Positions 49,301-58,570 are shown, numbered from the stretch's first letter. The stretch: DNA of 64,000 bases from Catenovulum sediminis (GCF_007289895.1 NZ_CP041660.1:124001-188000); one strand, 5' to 3'. Made by a program: numbers and translations. The notes: generated by a model from the sequence alone, not told the origin.

Positions 49301-52300
49301 ACTCCGGTTGCCCACAGTTGGTCGTTAGATTCAGATAGCCGTGTTATCCACATTGTCCCCGATAGCAACTTAAATACAGATAGCAGTTATAAAGTAGTTA
49401 TTAATAACCTTTGCGATCACGCGGGCAATCAACTGACAGCAAATACCCTTGTATTTACAACTGGCTCATCGTCTGAAGAAGACACCAGTGCGCCGAACCT
49501 AATTGATATGGATCCGCCGCATCAAAGTAGTAATGCAAACTTAGATACCCCCATCACACTCACTTTTGATGAGCCGATATCTCCACTTTCCAGCATCAAA
49601 GTAACAGGTGCGGCCGGTGTAACGGTTGCTGGTTCAACGGAGTTTTCAGGCAACACTTTGGTATTCACACCGTCTGTACCATTACAAGGTGACACTCGCT
49701 ACAACGTGGCGATGAATTTCCGAATTTATGATTTAGCTGGCAACAATAAAAGTTTAAGTACTCGATACTTTAATACACTGCAACAAATTGATCAGGATAA
49801 GCCAGTAGTGGTCTTTAGCAGCCCGGCCAATGGGCAAAGTGATGTCAGTCCACAACAACAAGTTAAGTTAGAGTTTAATGAGCCGCTCAATAAATCGACA
49901 ATCACTAACGATAATTTTGCGCTGTTCCACAATGGTGAACGCTTGTCCACGACGATTTATCATTCTGACGACAATATGACAGTGACACTAGAAAGTCATT
50001 TGCCACAAACTGCATTGGTGAGTCTAGTTGTAACCGATGACGTGACGGATATATCCGGTAACACGTTAGATCCCTTTATTGCCAGTTTCACCACGGGTCT
50101 GAATAAAAATGAAATAATCAGACCTCAGATCAAACGTATGTCACCTGAGCTGACCCTTTATAGTAACCAAGCGCTCAATACCTTGTATTTATATGCCAGT
50201 GAACCCTTAGATGAAAACTCACTGACAAATAACTTATTTGTCACCCAGGATGGTGTGCTACTGAATACAACTAGTGAACTAATCGCAAACGGTTATGTGA
50301 TTAAAGTCAGTAATACCACAAACTTTGCAGAAAATAGTTTAATAGAAGTACGCTTAACATCAGATGTGACAGATGTTAATGACAACCCGTTGTTTGCCTA
50401 TCAAAACTCATTTTTTGTGAATAACGCCTCAGAGCAAAGCGGGATCAGCCCGTTTATTGTCGACGTATCCTTCAATAATTTTGCAACTTTGACACAAACT
50501 AACCCTGTGTTCAGATTAAAATTCAGCGAACCCCTGAATGCCGAAACAATAACAGACGACAACATCAATCTTAAAAATTCATTCTCAGGTACAAATATTC
50601 CGGTAGACGTTGAGCTCTCTGCATCCGAGGATATTATAATCGTTACGCCAGCTATTGAACTATCAGCTGAGCAAAATTATATCCTGCAACTGTCCACCAA
50701 CATAGAAGATAGCGATGGGGACGCCATCGCGTTTACAATCAGCCGATTTTTTAGCTTATCTGAAAACGCGATATTTGATGATAGAACACCCGAATTGTTA
50801 CTGTTTAGCCCACCTGAGGTTGCACAGGAAGTCTCGATACAACCGAATGTTGCAATGCAGTTTGATGAAGCAATTGATCTTTTATCAATAGATTATCAAC
50901 AACAAGAAATAACGGATGTAGAAATATCCGGCGATAAAAAAACGATTCGTTATCGTGTCAGTCAGCCATTTGCGCCCAAACAAACAATTAACTACAACCT
51001 GCCACGCGTCGCCGATTTTTCAGGTAACTTGACAGCCAACAAAGTAGTGGATTTCACAACCGGTGAAACACCCGACTTTATTGCACCAACCCTGACTGAA
51101 ACCAGCTTTGCGCAAAATGAAATCATCAGTAGAAACGCTACATTTTACTGGCAATTTAACGAAGCTATCGATCCGACCAGTATGACCTCAGAAAACGTCT
51201 ATTTATGGGATTATGTGACAAATGCAAAAGTAGCCTCTGCACTAGAAATCTCTAATGATTTGAAAACCGTTAAAATTATTCCAACCCAAGCGTTGGCAGC
51301 GGGCAGACGTTATGTATATTACGCTTATGGGCTACGTGATTTAAGCGGAAATTCGATATCCTATAGCTCGGTATCTGTGAAAACCAATTTTGAAGAAGAT
51401 ACCAACGCACCATTTGTAACAGCTACAACCCTGCAAGACGGTGCGACAAATGTTCCTGTTAACCTTAAATTTAATGTCCGGTTTAATGAAAAAGTTAGGT
51501 TAACAGAACAAAGCATAATTAGATTAGAAGACTCAACTGGCAATCAAATAGCGATAAATTCAACGCTAACGCGTGAACAAAACCTATTGTCGGTCGTGCC
51601 ACAACAGCTGTTGTCGGCATCAACCGAGTACACATTAACAGTTGAAAATGTCAGCGACACATACGGTAACATTCAACAAGAAACTTTACTGATCAGCTTC
51701 ACGACCGGTACACGAGCCGATTTAGCAGGCGGTCAAGTTGAAATTTGGGGCTTTGATAGCGCAAACACACAAGATTTGGCCATTAACCCGGTTATCGGTT
51801 TAGAATTTTCAGAAGCGATTGATCCGGCCACGATAGACAGTGATTCATTATATTTATGGGAAAGTACACGTGCTCGCGCAACCGCTCTGCAATACAATAT
51901 ATTGGCAGACCAACAAACTATTTTATTAACACCTGAAAATACTTTGCCTGAATATTCAAGTTTTGCCGTATATCTCTCTTACGCCCCCTATATCACTGAC
52001 TTAGCGGGTAATCGTATTAATGCATTGGTGCGTTACTTTACAACAGGCAACGAGCTAGATGAAACACCAGCAAATATCATCAACACCAGTTTTGCAAATG
52101 CTGCTAATGAAATGCCGCTTAATACTCAAATCAGCATAGAATTTGACGAACGTATTGCCAGAGCATGTGAATTGGAGTGCATCAAAATAATAGATAGTAA
52201 TAACAATACTGTTGAGTTTGCCGGCGAAATCAGTAGCGATAAAAAAACCATAACCTTAATACCCCAAAACTTACAGCCTGCTCAAAGCTACACTATTATT

Positions 52301-54955
52301 GCAGATGGTTTATTTGATTACTCTGGAAATGCTTTAAATACAGAAATTGTTAATTTCACGACTTCTTCGCAAAGCACAATAGATGATGTTGCCCCCAGCT
52401 TTGTTGAAATGATGCCAGCGCATCAATCAACAGACGTTGCGCTAGACATGTCACAAATTATCCTAACCTTTGACGAAAATATAGCGCAGACCAGTCGGAT
52501 CACCATTAGTGCAAATGGTGCCGATGTCGATGGCTCACAAAGTGTCAATGGTAATCAGTTGATATTTAATCCTGCTACACCACTATCCCCAAATACTCGT
52601 CACACGGTTCGCCTGTACAACGAAATCAGTGATTACGCTGGCAATTATAAAAATTTAAGTACTAAATACTTTGATACGGCAGACATCACAGATAACACCT
52701 CGCCGACTATTGTTTCAGTTTTACCAACCAACGGCAGTACAGCGGTTTCTGTAAAACAACCGATAGAAATTGCATTCAGTGAACCGATGAACTCAAATAC
52801 ACTTAATAGCAACAATATTGCTGTTTTTGAAAATGGTGTAAAACAAAGTGTCTCGATCAGCCGTTCTGTTGATAATAAACGTGTCCTAATTAATGCAGGT
52901 AATCTAGCTGAAAACGCAGTAATCGAGATTGCACTGCACAATTCAATTACAGATATTAGTGGTAATACAATCACCGATTTTGTCAGTAGCTTTACTACGG
53001 CAGACAATCAATATGAAACCAGTAAACCCTATGTTATCAGCCGTTATCCAGCCAACACAGAAGCATTGAATGAAGCACCAGAAAAGCTAGTCATCTATTT
53101 TTCTGAAAAGCTATCGGCGCAAAGTTTACCGGCGAGTTTTGAAATTGCGGTAAATGGTCAGCCAGTCAGCATTCAAAGTCAGTTAGACCCTAGCCAACAT
53201 GCCATATTGATTACACTACCAGATAATCTTGCAGCACCTGCTCGTATTGACTACGCATTGCCCGATACACTGACTGATTTAGCGGGTAATTATGCCTATG
53301 ATACCGAGGGTTATTTCACACTCAATGACCTTGATAATACAAACTTGTTTATAAAGGGGCATTTCCCGAACCACAATTCAATTTCATTAAACAGCAAAAT
53401 TGATATCTTGTTTAGCCACCCTCTTGACCAGTCAACTGTTAATACAAGTAGTATCATCATGACTGATACCACGGCAAACCCCGATGTAAATATCCCGATT
53501 ACTGTAGCGCTCAACGCAAATAACCCCGCATTAGTCACAGTAACGCCAGATACAATACTAAGCCCGAATACCCAGTATAGAATTAACCTAAGTACTGAAC
53601 TAGCAGCCAATAACGGCAATACATTTACATCGCAGCGCATTATTAGCTTGCAAACGTCAGATAAGTCGACAATAGATCAAGAAGTCCCCACCATTGTTGC
53701 ATTCAATCCAAGCTCTGATTTGAATAATATTGGTATCAACCCGCAGTTCGCTTTAAAATTTAGTGAAACCGTTAATCCACTTAGATTTACGCCAACTGGT
53801 GTTAATCAGGCTTCCATTCTAACGACAGAGCAAAATACAATTTTTTATTACACCCTGAAAGAACCGTTAACCACGCTGCAACAACACACATTCATTTTAA
53901 ATGATTTGATTTATGACGATGCAGGAAACGTCGCAGCCGACCATACCTTTAGTTTTTCAACGGGCGAAACAATTGATTTTAATGGGCCTATATTGCTCGA
54001 CGCTTCTATTGTAAATAACCAAATGACCATAGCGACCAATTTGGCTGCGGAATTTTTATATAACGAAGCAATTGACCCAGTGTCAATTGAAGCCGACCGC
54101 GTTTATATCTACAACCACGCTAACGGAGAAAATGTTAGCAGTAATATTCAGCTTTCTGAAAACAATCGCAGAATAACCATAACGCCAAATGATCTATTAG
54201 AAGCTGGCACACAGCATACTATATATCTAACCGGCTTACGCGATACCAGTGGCAACTCCGCGAGTGCGACTTCCAGAACTATGGTTACAGGGTTTTCAGA
54301 AGATAACGATAAACCGACTGTTATCAACACCAATATTCTAAATGGACAGCAAAACGTGCCACTCAATCCAGTTATCAATATTAAGCTGGACGAATCGATT
54401 TCCCCTATAACCTTAGATATGGTCCAATTGGTGGATAATGAAAACAAAACAATTGCAGTTTCAGTAGATTACCTACATAACCGCCAGCAAATAGCGCTAT
54501 CGCCTGCCGAGTTACTGCAACCTCAAACAACATATCAACTCACGATTGCTGAAATAACAGATAACAGCGGTAATACATTAAGCAATGCAATTAATATTAG
54601 CTTTACCAGCAGTAATACCGTTGATCTTACGATCCCCAATGATATTGAATGGAATTTCAACGCGAACCAACAAGAAATTACCACTGATTTTACGCCAACA
54701 GTTACATTTGACGAGATGTTAGACACCACCAGCATAAACAACGAAAGCTTTTATCTATTGGACAACAATAACAATCTCGTCGCCGCCACGCTAACCGTAA
54801 ATACCCAAAGAGATAAAATCACTTTGGTACCGGATAATGCGTTAGAGTTAAATACAACCTATACACTTTATGTTGGCTACAACCCGTACCTGTATGATTT
54901 ATCAGCTAATAGAGCAAATTCAACGTTTCGGCGCTTTACCACTACGGACAACTAG
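43301..54955 (+). CDS. Giant multidomain surface lipoprotein (about 3,884 residues)
   Basis: One uninterrupted 11.7-kb frame. ATG 43301 has GGGAG five bases upstream. Order: lipoprotein signal (LSLVIATSLVAC, Cys about 24); unassigned region; FN3-like domain (about 205-290); eight cadherin-like domains with DxNDAPV linkers and EDT/SDPDGD motifs (about 291-1040); LVIVD-type propeller repeats (about 1047-1347); an Ig-like domain; three TSP3-like calcium repeats (DSDSDGLSD, DSDGDTLND, DSDNDSVDD; about 1447-1513); then 22 Big_5/SbsA-like Ig domains of about 107 residues to the C-terminus. No Type 1 secretion tail, LPXTG or transmembrane anchor is seen, so the lipid would be the anchor. An extended calcium-stiffened adhesin or matrix protein is inferred. 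Neighbours give no clue. Confidence 0.9.
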   Translation: MYHPRIPHFVRMLSLVIATSLVACGDNDSAKTNEPPVSKVPDSENQIVLSSAPFSDIKLPTLFSNGLPVSHTKVSHIKPTENLAQRGLSSSNLETLTGDFESINTSPWDAELKHLNSPISGNFFTRLTINSNQQNRPQKLFLSFANSDKVVQLCNQCTAADMDITITGINPLNFDLSSGSLTLQVWGQNAADITANTIRLVSSQTFNWQNIEITGISTSRTEESINLNWLALGGNFDRYNLYWRVDDGEQQQKLALKSTSYSIPAQGGSFQIEIRGVNADGESARSQTILLNNQAPVFAATLFTTAEDTPLTGNISSFFSDPDGHTVNAVVMSTGTMANGSFSLAENGDFTYTPATNFFGADSVSIEIIDQFGATSSGQIDFSVTPVNDAPVAQNDSFKLTDNESGVYVINYTDLLANDADADNDNLSILIEQFSTPVHATLNADNDQLSLTTEAGFIGQVTFSYQVADTQGLQSQAEVTVEIGDVGEALQAVNDILSVDEDTLLQSNLLLNDNIASTVPYTLSIVTPANHGSVILDQEGNLTYQPSANFNGTDSFTYQLQQSDGVSSATVSIEINAVDDAPLVMADSYSVNKGQLLQIAAPGVLANDMEFDGDPTTLAVKTIPAQGALTLNNDGSFDYQANDTFVGIDTFVYTLSDGVNEPIEGTVTIQINEVNLVPSVINGDFVTDEDISITLNLNNQATDPENETLVYSIQNQPINGTANISGAILTYQPNANYTGTDSLTFVASDGVNTSAAATIDLTINPVNDLPELTQTEFDVAEDASYNLDLLSISSDAEQDTLTFSIAKNPDFGQVTLTGSQLSYTPLENFSGVERIEITLDDGQGTPVTIEISLLVAVENDAPVITAQTFNTNEDAVLNINLNDFVTDEDGDTLSYSVFAFPLNGQFTLTNSDAIYTPNPEFSGTDKFQIQVSDGLATTSGEFIIQVNAVNDAPEAFAGNVTLNAGQSSIVDLSQYSTDIDSETLTYSVTTNPTQGSFLLEGSSLIYTPNQGFEGVDSLSFIANDGELNSAAAVIQFDVMSNVNNQFTPQAISYLPIEFNATDIKVNGDVLYLSHSTGVSLFDITDKKNVNHITTYTTNSPVKQIEILANVLYLVLEGGVLVSLDVSQPLAITELSNLNLGGEISDVTFAGPYLLVTNELGGADFVYSEQGKDLTKAIRFNSVDKINTVSTNGDFLAFSTDNKILVIDTQNVVSPDLSNAAEYQISNVKKLYLNNNNTLYVACQLCGFKTFSVASSDSSEPPVIELISDSNHFFPSTFATTANFAVFNDSLFTNALPIVDISDTQNPVFSQIIDLSIFSTQRPIALDVDAQYVYATGQNTIYIAQYRQTSEPANNVSDRVSLDYFAFLNPQVTENAVFQVEANYQFANDKNEYPIRVDFYIDEVLLGSDSKWPFQLTTTAPSTEFTIAAHYIFANQMSVNLTQTIAPLPDSDSDGLSDLIETAQYNSNINSIDSDGDTLNDKLEAIIFTNLNLTDSDNDSVDDANEFNNNQDPINPDRTAPQVESQSPAADASDVCEYENVEIHFNEPLNNRLFNASNIILTQGESVIPSTVTANANHTAIILNPAQNLQSETTYFVTVQPVYDLAGNASQTFNFSFSTTTCTESIRPSVESFSPTANSDNIATNTQIAVKFNEKIDPASVNSDNVYLLDLTTSERISGQIILNSNNDGLLFAPNEALKAGRNHRLYTTALITDLFGNFLFPNSVTFTTGYQSDTTAPEVLTFSVPDNYQLISPSAPLAVKFSEAINPEKISGIELTLAGENVPSTLSFDDNKQRVIIQPTNVLQSGQTYQIRVSDIADLSGNLLTSSQSLSFTTSAEEVSQEAKLIAWSLHSNGQQNLPLNTKLSVLFDQAIDVSSINESSVYLYDSTGTRTVNSSVTWSADQKALHIEPHEALKPQRTYRLYISYTAPLYAISGIATDRFLVRSFTTTTTTDQSAPTISVHTLQEENLLAVNSQLSVQFDESVNPFCEGASLNLIDDNETPVAHSWSLDSDSRVIHIVPDSNLNTDSSYKVVINNLCDHAGNQLTANTLVFTTGSSSEEDTSAPNLIDMDPPHQSSNANLDTPITLTFDEPISPLSSIKVTGAAGVTVAGSTEFSGNTLVFTPSVPLQGDTRYNVAMNFRIYDLAGNNKSLSTRYFNTLQQIDQDKPVVVFSSPANGQSDVSPQQQVKLEFNEPLNKSTITNDNFALFHNGERLSTTIYHSDDNMTVTLESHLPQTALVSLVVTDDVTDISGNTLDPFIASFTTGLNKNEIIRPQIKRMSPELTLYSNQALNTLYLYASEPLDENSLTNNLFVTQDGVLLNTTSELIANGYVIKVSNTTNFAENSLIEVRLTSDVTDVNDNPLFAYQNSFFVNNASEQSGISPFIVDVSFNNFATLTQTNPVFRLKFSEPLNAETITDDNINLKNSFSGTNIPVDVELSASEDIIIVTPAIELSAEQNYILQLSTNIEDSDGDAIAFTISRFFSLSENAIFDDRTPELLLFSPPEVAQEVSIQPNVAMQFDEAIDLLSIDYQQQEITDVEISGDKKTIRYRVSQPFAPKQTINYNLPRVADFSGNLTANKVVDFTTGETPDFIAPTLTETSFAQNEIISRNATFYWQFNEAIDPTSMTSENVYLWDYVTNAKVASALEISNDLKTVKIIPTQALAAGRRYVYYAYGLRDLSGNSISYSSVSVKTNFEEDTNAPFVTATTLQDGATNVPVNLKFNVRFNEKVRLTEQSIIRLEDSTGNQIAINSTLTREQNLLSVVPQQLLSASTEYTLTVENVSDTYGNIQQETLLISFTTGTRADLAGGQVEIWGFDSANTQDLAINPVIGLEFSEAIDPATIDSDSLYLWESTRARATALQYNILADQQTILLTPENTLPEYSSFAVYLSYAPYITDLAGNRINALVRYFTTGNELDETPANIINTSFANAANEMPLNTQISIEFDERIARACELECIKIIDSNNNTVEFAGEISSDKKTITLIPQNLQPAQSYTIIADGLFDYSGNALNTEIVNFTTSSQSTIDDVAPSFVEMMPAHQSTDVALDMSQIILTFDENIAQTSRITISANGADVDGSQSVNGNQLIFNPATPLSPNTRHTVRLYNEISDYAGNYKNLSTKYFDTADITDNTSPTIVSVLPTNGSTAVSVKQPIEIAFSEPMNSNTLNSNNIAVFENGVKQSVSISRSVDNKRVLINAGNLAENAVIEIALHNSITDISGNTITDFVSSFTTADNQYETSKPYVISRYPANTEALNEAPEKLVIYFSEKLSAQSLPASFEIAVNGQPVSIQSQLDPSQHAILITLPDNLAAPARIDYALPDTLTDLAGNYAYDTEGYFTLNDLDNTNLFIKGHFPNHNSISLNSKIDILFSHPLDQSTVNTSSIIMTDTTANPDVNIPITVALNANNPALVTVTPDTILSPNTQYRINLSTELAANNGNTFTSQRIISLQTSDKSTIDQEVPTIVAFNPSSDLNNIGINPQFALKFSETVNPLRFTPTGVNQASILTTEQNTIFYYTLKEPLTTLQQHTFILNDLIYDDAGNVAADHTFSFSTGETIDFNGPILLDASIVNNQMTIATNLAAEFLYNEAIDPVSIEADRVYIYNHANGENVSSNIQLSENNRRITITPNDLLEAGTQHTIYLTGLRDTSGNSASATSRTMVTGFSEDNDKPTVINTNILNGQQNVPLNPVINIKLDESISPITLDMVQLVDNENKTIAVSVDYLHNRQQIALSPAELLQPQTTYQLTIAEITDNSGNTLSNAINISFTSSNTVDLTIPNDIEWNFNANQQEITTDFTPTVTFDEMLDTTSINNESFYLLDNNNNLVAATLTVNTQRDKITLVPDNALELNTTYTLYVGYNPYLYDLSANRANSTFRRFTTTDN
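48170..54952 (+). repeat. Nine-domain super-repeat within the giant lipoprotein gene
   Basis: The last 21 Ig domains repeat with a period of nine domains: block A 48170-51070, block B 51071-53973, and three domains of block C 53974-54952. Equivalent codons are 2,901 or 2,907 bp apart (for example Pro codons at 48179, 51086 and 53987; Ala codons at 49490 and 52391). Equivalent domains share private signatures, such as SLSTRYF and NLSTKYF in the fifth domain, or NVYLLD, NVYLWD and RVYIYN in the first. Neighbouring domains do not share these. DNA identity is low, so the duplication is old. Confidence 0.85.
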
Positions 54956-55001
54956 CAAACAAAACAGTGCTATCGACGGCTTTAAACTTAAATAAATCAA
55001 G

Positions 55002-55033
55002 GGTTTTATTAACATCAAAATGTTAATAAAACC
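55002..55033. terminator. AT-rich hairpin after the giant gene
   Basis: Perfect 14-base arms GGTTTTATTAACAT and ATGTTAATAAAACC around CAAA, about 45 bp after the giant gene's stop. GC content is low and no clear T-run follows, so termination is likely but weak. Confidence 0.5.
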
Positions 55034-55132
55034 TCAATATTATGTAACGATTTAAGCAAAAATACTCTATAATCTTTGTAAGAATTATCCTCAATTGCAC
55101 GGATGCCCTGCGAATGATGAGAGAAGGCGAGC

Positions 55133-55969
55133 ATGAAAATAGAAGACTATATTGTCGAAGCAGGTTCGCTCTGCGCCCTACCTGATACCTGTCAGCGCAT
55201 TCAGGAATTGTTAGAATGTGAAAAGTCGAGTATGGATGATATCGCAGAGGTATTGTCATACGACCCGTTATTAACCAGCCATGTTTTAAAACTAGCAAAC
55301 AGTGCCCTTTATAATTTTTCCTTTCAAATAGATACAGTCAACAAAGCGGTTAGCGTTTTGGGTATTGACGCTATCTATAATTTGGTTTTAGCCAGTGGTA
55401 CCACAGAAGCACTCGGAAGATTAGATACCAGTGCAATCGACTTAGACAGGCATTGGCGCAACAGTATTAATGCAGCATTAATTTTTAAACGCTTCGCTAA
55501 ACAAGCAAAGTTTAAAAATGCAGACAGCTTGTTTGTCGTTGGTTTACTGCATAACGTGGGCGAATTAATCGTTGCACAAGTTATGCCTGACTTAGCGGCT
55601 AAATGTCAAAGTTATACCGACAATATTTTACCGCATGATAAACAGCTAGAAATACTCGGATTTACCTATGCCGAATTAGGTTCTTCACTGTTTCAATACT
55701 GGAAACTGCCCAAGTTCATGGTTAATCTGACACTCAATCAACATATACCCGGTTATTCGACCGAGCAACAAATGATGCACCTAGCAACCCGCTTGGCGTT
55801 ACTGAGTACACACCCAGATATGTATGTTCAAGAACAGTTACTAGAAGAAGACGTGATAAAAAAATTGGGATATTCACAAACCGAGATAGATGCAGCAATC
55901 GACTGGGCAAACATAGGCGCATTCAGCGTTTTTGCGATTGTAAACCCAGTCAGTAATTCAATTTATTAA
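55133..55969 (+). CDS. HDOD domain protein
   Basis: A 278-residue single-domain HDOD protein (metal-lacking HD relative): LPDTCQRIQELLECEKSSMDDIAEVLSYDPLLTSHVLKLANSALY, then VNKAVSVLGIDAIYNLVLASG and ADSLFVVGLLHNVGELIVAQ. Such proteins take part in signalling and stress or motility control in gammaproteobacteria, without known catalysis. No output domain is fused. GAAGG lies before the ATG. It is monocistronic and convergent with argJ. Confidence 0.9.
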   Translation: MKIEDYIVEAGSLCALPDTCQRIQELLECEKSSMDDIAEVLSYDPLLTSHVLKLANSALYNFSFQIDTVNKAVSVLGIDAIYNLVLASGTTEALGRLDTSAIDLDRHWRNSINAALIFKRFAKQAKFKNADSLFVVGLLHNVGELIVAQVMPDLAAKCQSYTDNILPHDKQLEILGFTYAELGSSLFQYWKLPKFMVNLTLNQHIPGYSTEQQMMHLATRLALLSTHPDMYVQEQLLEEDVIKKLGYSQTEIDAAIDWANIGAFSVFAIVNPVSNSIY

Positions 55970-55995
55970 GCGCTGCATCCGGTTTTATTAATCTA

Positions 55996-57237
55996 TCAGG
56001 TTCTGTAGTCCGCGTTGATGCGGACATACTCATAGCTAAAATCACATGTCCATACGGTAATAGATTCTAAGCCACGATTTAACTTAACGGTTATATCAAT
56101 CTCTGCTTCATTCATTACATTCTGACCATCAGACTCCTGATAACTCGCAGCACGTCCACCGTTTTCAGCAACTAAAGTGTCACCCAGATATAAAGCAATC
56201 GTGTTTGTATCCAAATCCTCTAAACTTTCGCATTCACGTGAAGCATAACCAATTGCCGCTAAAATTCTGCCCAGATTGGGATCAGATGCAAAAAATGCGG
56301 TTTTGACAAGCGGGCTTTTACCAATGGCAAAACCAACCGCCTTCGCTTCTTGTCGTGACAAGGCACCCTCAATGGTAATAGACATAAACTTAGTTGCGCC
56401 TTCACCATCTCTCACAATTGCCTGCGCCAAGCTTTGTGCAGATTTCAACAAGCTTTGATAAAACGCATCAAAACCTTCGTCTTCTTTAGAAGAAAAAGAC
56501 ACTCCACTTTTCCCACTTGCCATCACAATAAAAGAATCATTGGTCGAAGTATCACCGTCAACTGAAATACAGTTAAAAGACAAATCGCCGATTTCTCGCG
56601 TAATTTCATCTAACAAGGGCTGAGCAATACCGGCATCTGTTGCTAAATATCCGAGCATTGTCGCCATATTTGGATGGATCATACCAGCACCTTTAGAAAT
56701 ACCGGTTATCACCACATTTTTACCTGCAATATCTAAGGTTGAAGAAACTGCTTTGGGCGCAACATCAGTTGTCATAATAGCACGCGCAGCATCCGCCCAA
56801 TTGTCCGCTTTTAAATTCTCTTTCGCCTTTGGTAAAGCAGCCAACAATTTATCCATTGGCAAATGTTCTAAAATAACGCCTGTCGAAAATGGCAAGACAG
56901 ACTCGGCTGGAATATTAAATAACTCAGCAACAGACAAACAAGTCGAAACAGCATCTTGCATGCCTTTGTCACCTGTTCCTGCATTCGCGCAACCCGTATT
57001 AACCACTAAAGCCCGAATTGCTTGCCCATTTTTTAGATGTTTGCGGCATAAAGTAACAGGGGCTGCACAAAAACGGTTTTGGGTAAAAATTCCCGAAACC
57101 GTGCAACCTTCTTCCAGCTCAATCAACAAAACATCTTTGCGATTTGTTTTTTTAATTCCACCTTCAGCCCAACCTAAACGAATTCCGTTTACCGGTTGTA
57201 ATGCAATAGATTCAATGGAGGGTAAGTTAACAGGCAT
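55996..57237 (-). CDS. argJ: Bifunctional ornithine acetyltransferase/N-acetylglutamate synthase
   Basis: A 413-residue ArgJ. The precursor self-cleaves before the nucleophilic Thr in [23 protein letters not shown]; upstream is [17 protein letters not shown]-like [16 protein letters not shown], and downstream [20 protein letters not shown] and [16 protein letters not shown]. It recycles the acetyl group from N-acetylornithine to glutamate in arginine synthesis. It stands alone, away from other arg genes. Mono- versus bifunctionality cannot be decided from the sequence. Confidence 0.94.
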   Translation of the reverse strand: MPVNLPSIESIALQPVNGIRLGWAEGGIKKTNRKDVLLIELEEGCTVSGIFTQNRFCAAPVTLCRKHLKNGQAIRALVVNTGCANAGTGDKGMQDAVSTCLSVAELFNIPAESVLPFSTGVILEHLPMDKLLAALPKAKENLKADNWADAARAIMTTDVAPKAVSSTLDIAGKNVVITGISKGAGMIHPNMATMLGYLATDAGIAQPLLDEITREIGDLSFNCISVDGDTSTNDSFIVMASGKSGVSFSSKEDEGFDAFYQSLLKSAQSLAQAIVRDGEGATKFMSITIEGALSRQEAKAVGFAIGKSPLVKTAFFASDPNLGRILAAIGYASRECESLEDLDTNTIALYLGDTLVAENGGRAASYQESDGQNVMNEAEIDITVKLNRGLESITVWTCDFSYEYVRINADYRT

Positions 57238-57337
57238 GCGTATCTCAACATTAATTAATTTTAACGGATTTTAGCGGTAGCGACTTTTTGATGCAAAGAT
57301 AAAACCGATAAAATTTCCTCAGTTGCTTTAAATTTAA

Positions 57338-57353
57338 TCTAAAACCTTTTAGA
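57338..57353. promoter_or_regulatory. Palindrome upstream of the sucrose regulator gene
   Basis: TCTAAAACCTTTTAGA has seven-base perfect arms around CC, 35 bp before the likely start. The lack of a central CG makes a LacI operator less likely; it may overlap the promoter. Confidence 0.35.
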
Positions 57354-57387
57354 ATGATCGACCAACATTTACAAATTGATACGTTTC

Positions 57388-58431
57388 GTGAAAAATAACA
57401 ACAAACCACTTACATTAAAAAAAGTCGCGGAAATATTAAACTGCTCAACCGCTACCATCTCAAATGCATTTAATCGGCCCGACCAGCTGTCTGCGGCGTT
57501 AAGGGAAAAAATATTAACTGAATGCAAACGCATTGGTTATCATGGCCCAAACTTAACGGCCCGCTCGTTGCGTAAAGGTGAATCTGGCGTGATCGCCGTA
57601 TTACTGACAGACTCTTTGGCCTATCATTTCACCGATCCAGTCGCTAATCAGCTACTACAAGGCATTTCTGAAGTATTAGAGAAAAATAACAAACAACTAC
57701 TTATGCTATCCAGTGCGACCAACGCACAACAAACCAGTGGAATTGAAGCACTGCCAGATGGTTTTATTGTTTATGGCTCGCAAGATCACAACCCACTTTT
57801 TGAGCGGGTCGTGCAGCAAGGAAAACCGATCATTACCATTGACTTTGATATCGATGAATACCCGTCTGTTAACATCGATAACCAGCAGGCCGCTTTTGAT
57901 ATTGCTAACCATGTGTTAGAAAAAAAACCTGAATCACCTGCAATATTGGGCTTAAGACTGATACACAGTGACCGCGTATGCCGCATAACCGATGACGAAC
58001 TCTTTGACGAAAATGAATCAATCTCACGTCGCAGACTAGACGGCTATCTTAAAGCGGCCGAGCAACATAACTACCAGATAAAGTCGAATAGAATCTGGCA
58101 TGTCCCCAAAAATACATACGAATTGGCAAAACAAGCGGCCCATGAAGCGCTTACCTCACACCCATTGCCCGATTGTTTAATCTGCATGAGTGACAATATT
58201 GCGTCAGCCGCGCTAAATATTGCCCGCGAGATGAATATTCGCGTACCTGAACAATTAAAAATAGTTGGATTTGACGATATTCCAGAAGCCTCCAGATTAT
58301 CTCCCCCACTAACCACTATATGCCAGAAGAGTCGTGAAAAAGGTAAAACCGCCGCGTTAAAATTGATTCAAGGGAAACTCCAAGACAAAACAATCCTCCC
58401 GTCACAATTAGTCATCCGCTCTAGCAGTTAG
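57388..58431 (+). CDS. scrR: LacI-family regulator of sucrose utilisation
   Basis: About 347 residues. Helix-turn-helix LTLKKVAEILNCSTATISNAFNRPDQLSAALREKI, a divergent hinge (GYHGPNLTARSLRKG), and a sugar-binding domain (SGVIAVLLTDSLAYHFTDPVANQLL ... LKIVGFDDIPEASRLSPPLTTI). It is followed on the same strand by an MFS permease, an amylosucrase and a fructokinase, so control of sucrose use is inferred. Start codon uncertain: GTG 57388 or TTG 57376, neither with a good ribosome site. Confidence 0.85.
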   Translation: MKNNNKPLTLKKVAEILNCSTATISNAFNRPDQLSAALREKILTECKRIGYHGPNLTARSLRKGESGVIAVLLTDSLAYHFTDPVANQLLQGISEVLEKNNKQLLMLSSATNAQQTSGIEALPDGFIVYGSQDHNPLFERVVQQGKPIITIDFDIDEYPSVNIDNQQAAFDIANHVLEKKPESPAILGLRLIHSDRVCRITDDELFDENESISRRRLDGYLKAAEQHNYQIKSNRIWHVPKNTYELAKQAAHEALTSHPLPDCLICMSDNIASAALNIAREMNIRVPEQLKIVGFDDIPEASRLSPPLTTICQKSREKGKTAALKLIQGKLQDKTILPSQLVIRSSS

Positions 58432-58570
58432 CAATACGAGCGGAAGCTTTTCTATTTAATCGATTTAGTTCAAGCAGTTGTAAACAACAACTGATAAAGC
58501 AGGTTAATATTTAACATATTTTTTTCATATTCTACTTTACAAAGCGTAAATTGCTATCTATCATTAACAC

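Noticed and set aside
45652-54741. Several antisense frames of 60-120 codons inside the giant gene
   Set aside because: They mirror the repetitive coding frame, have no ribosome sites or recognisable domains, and are shadows.
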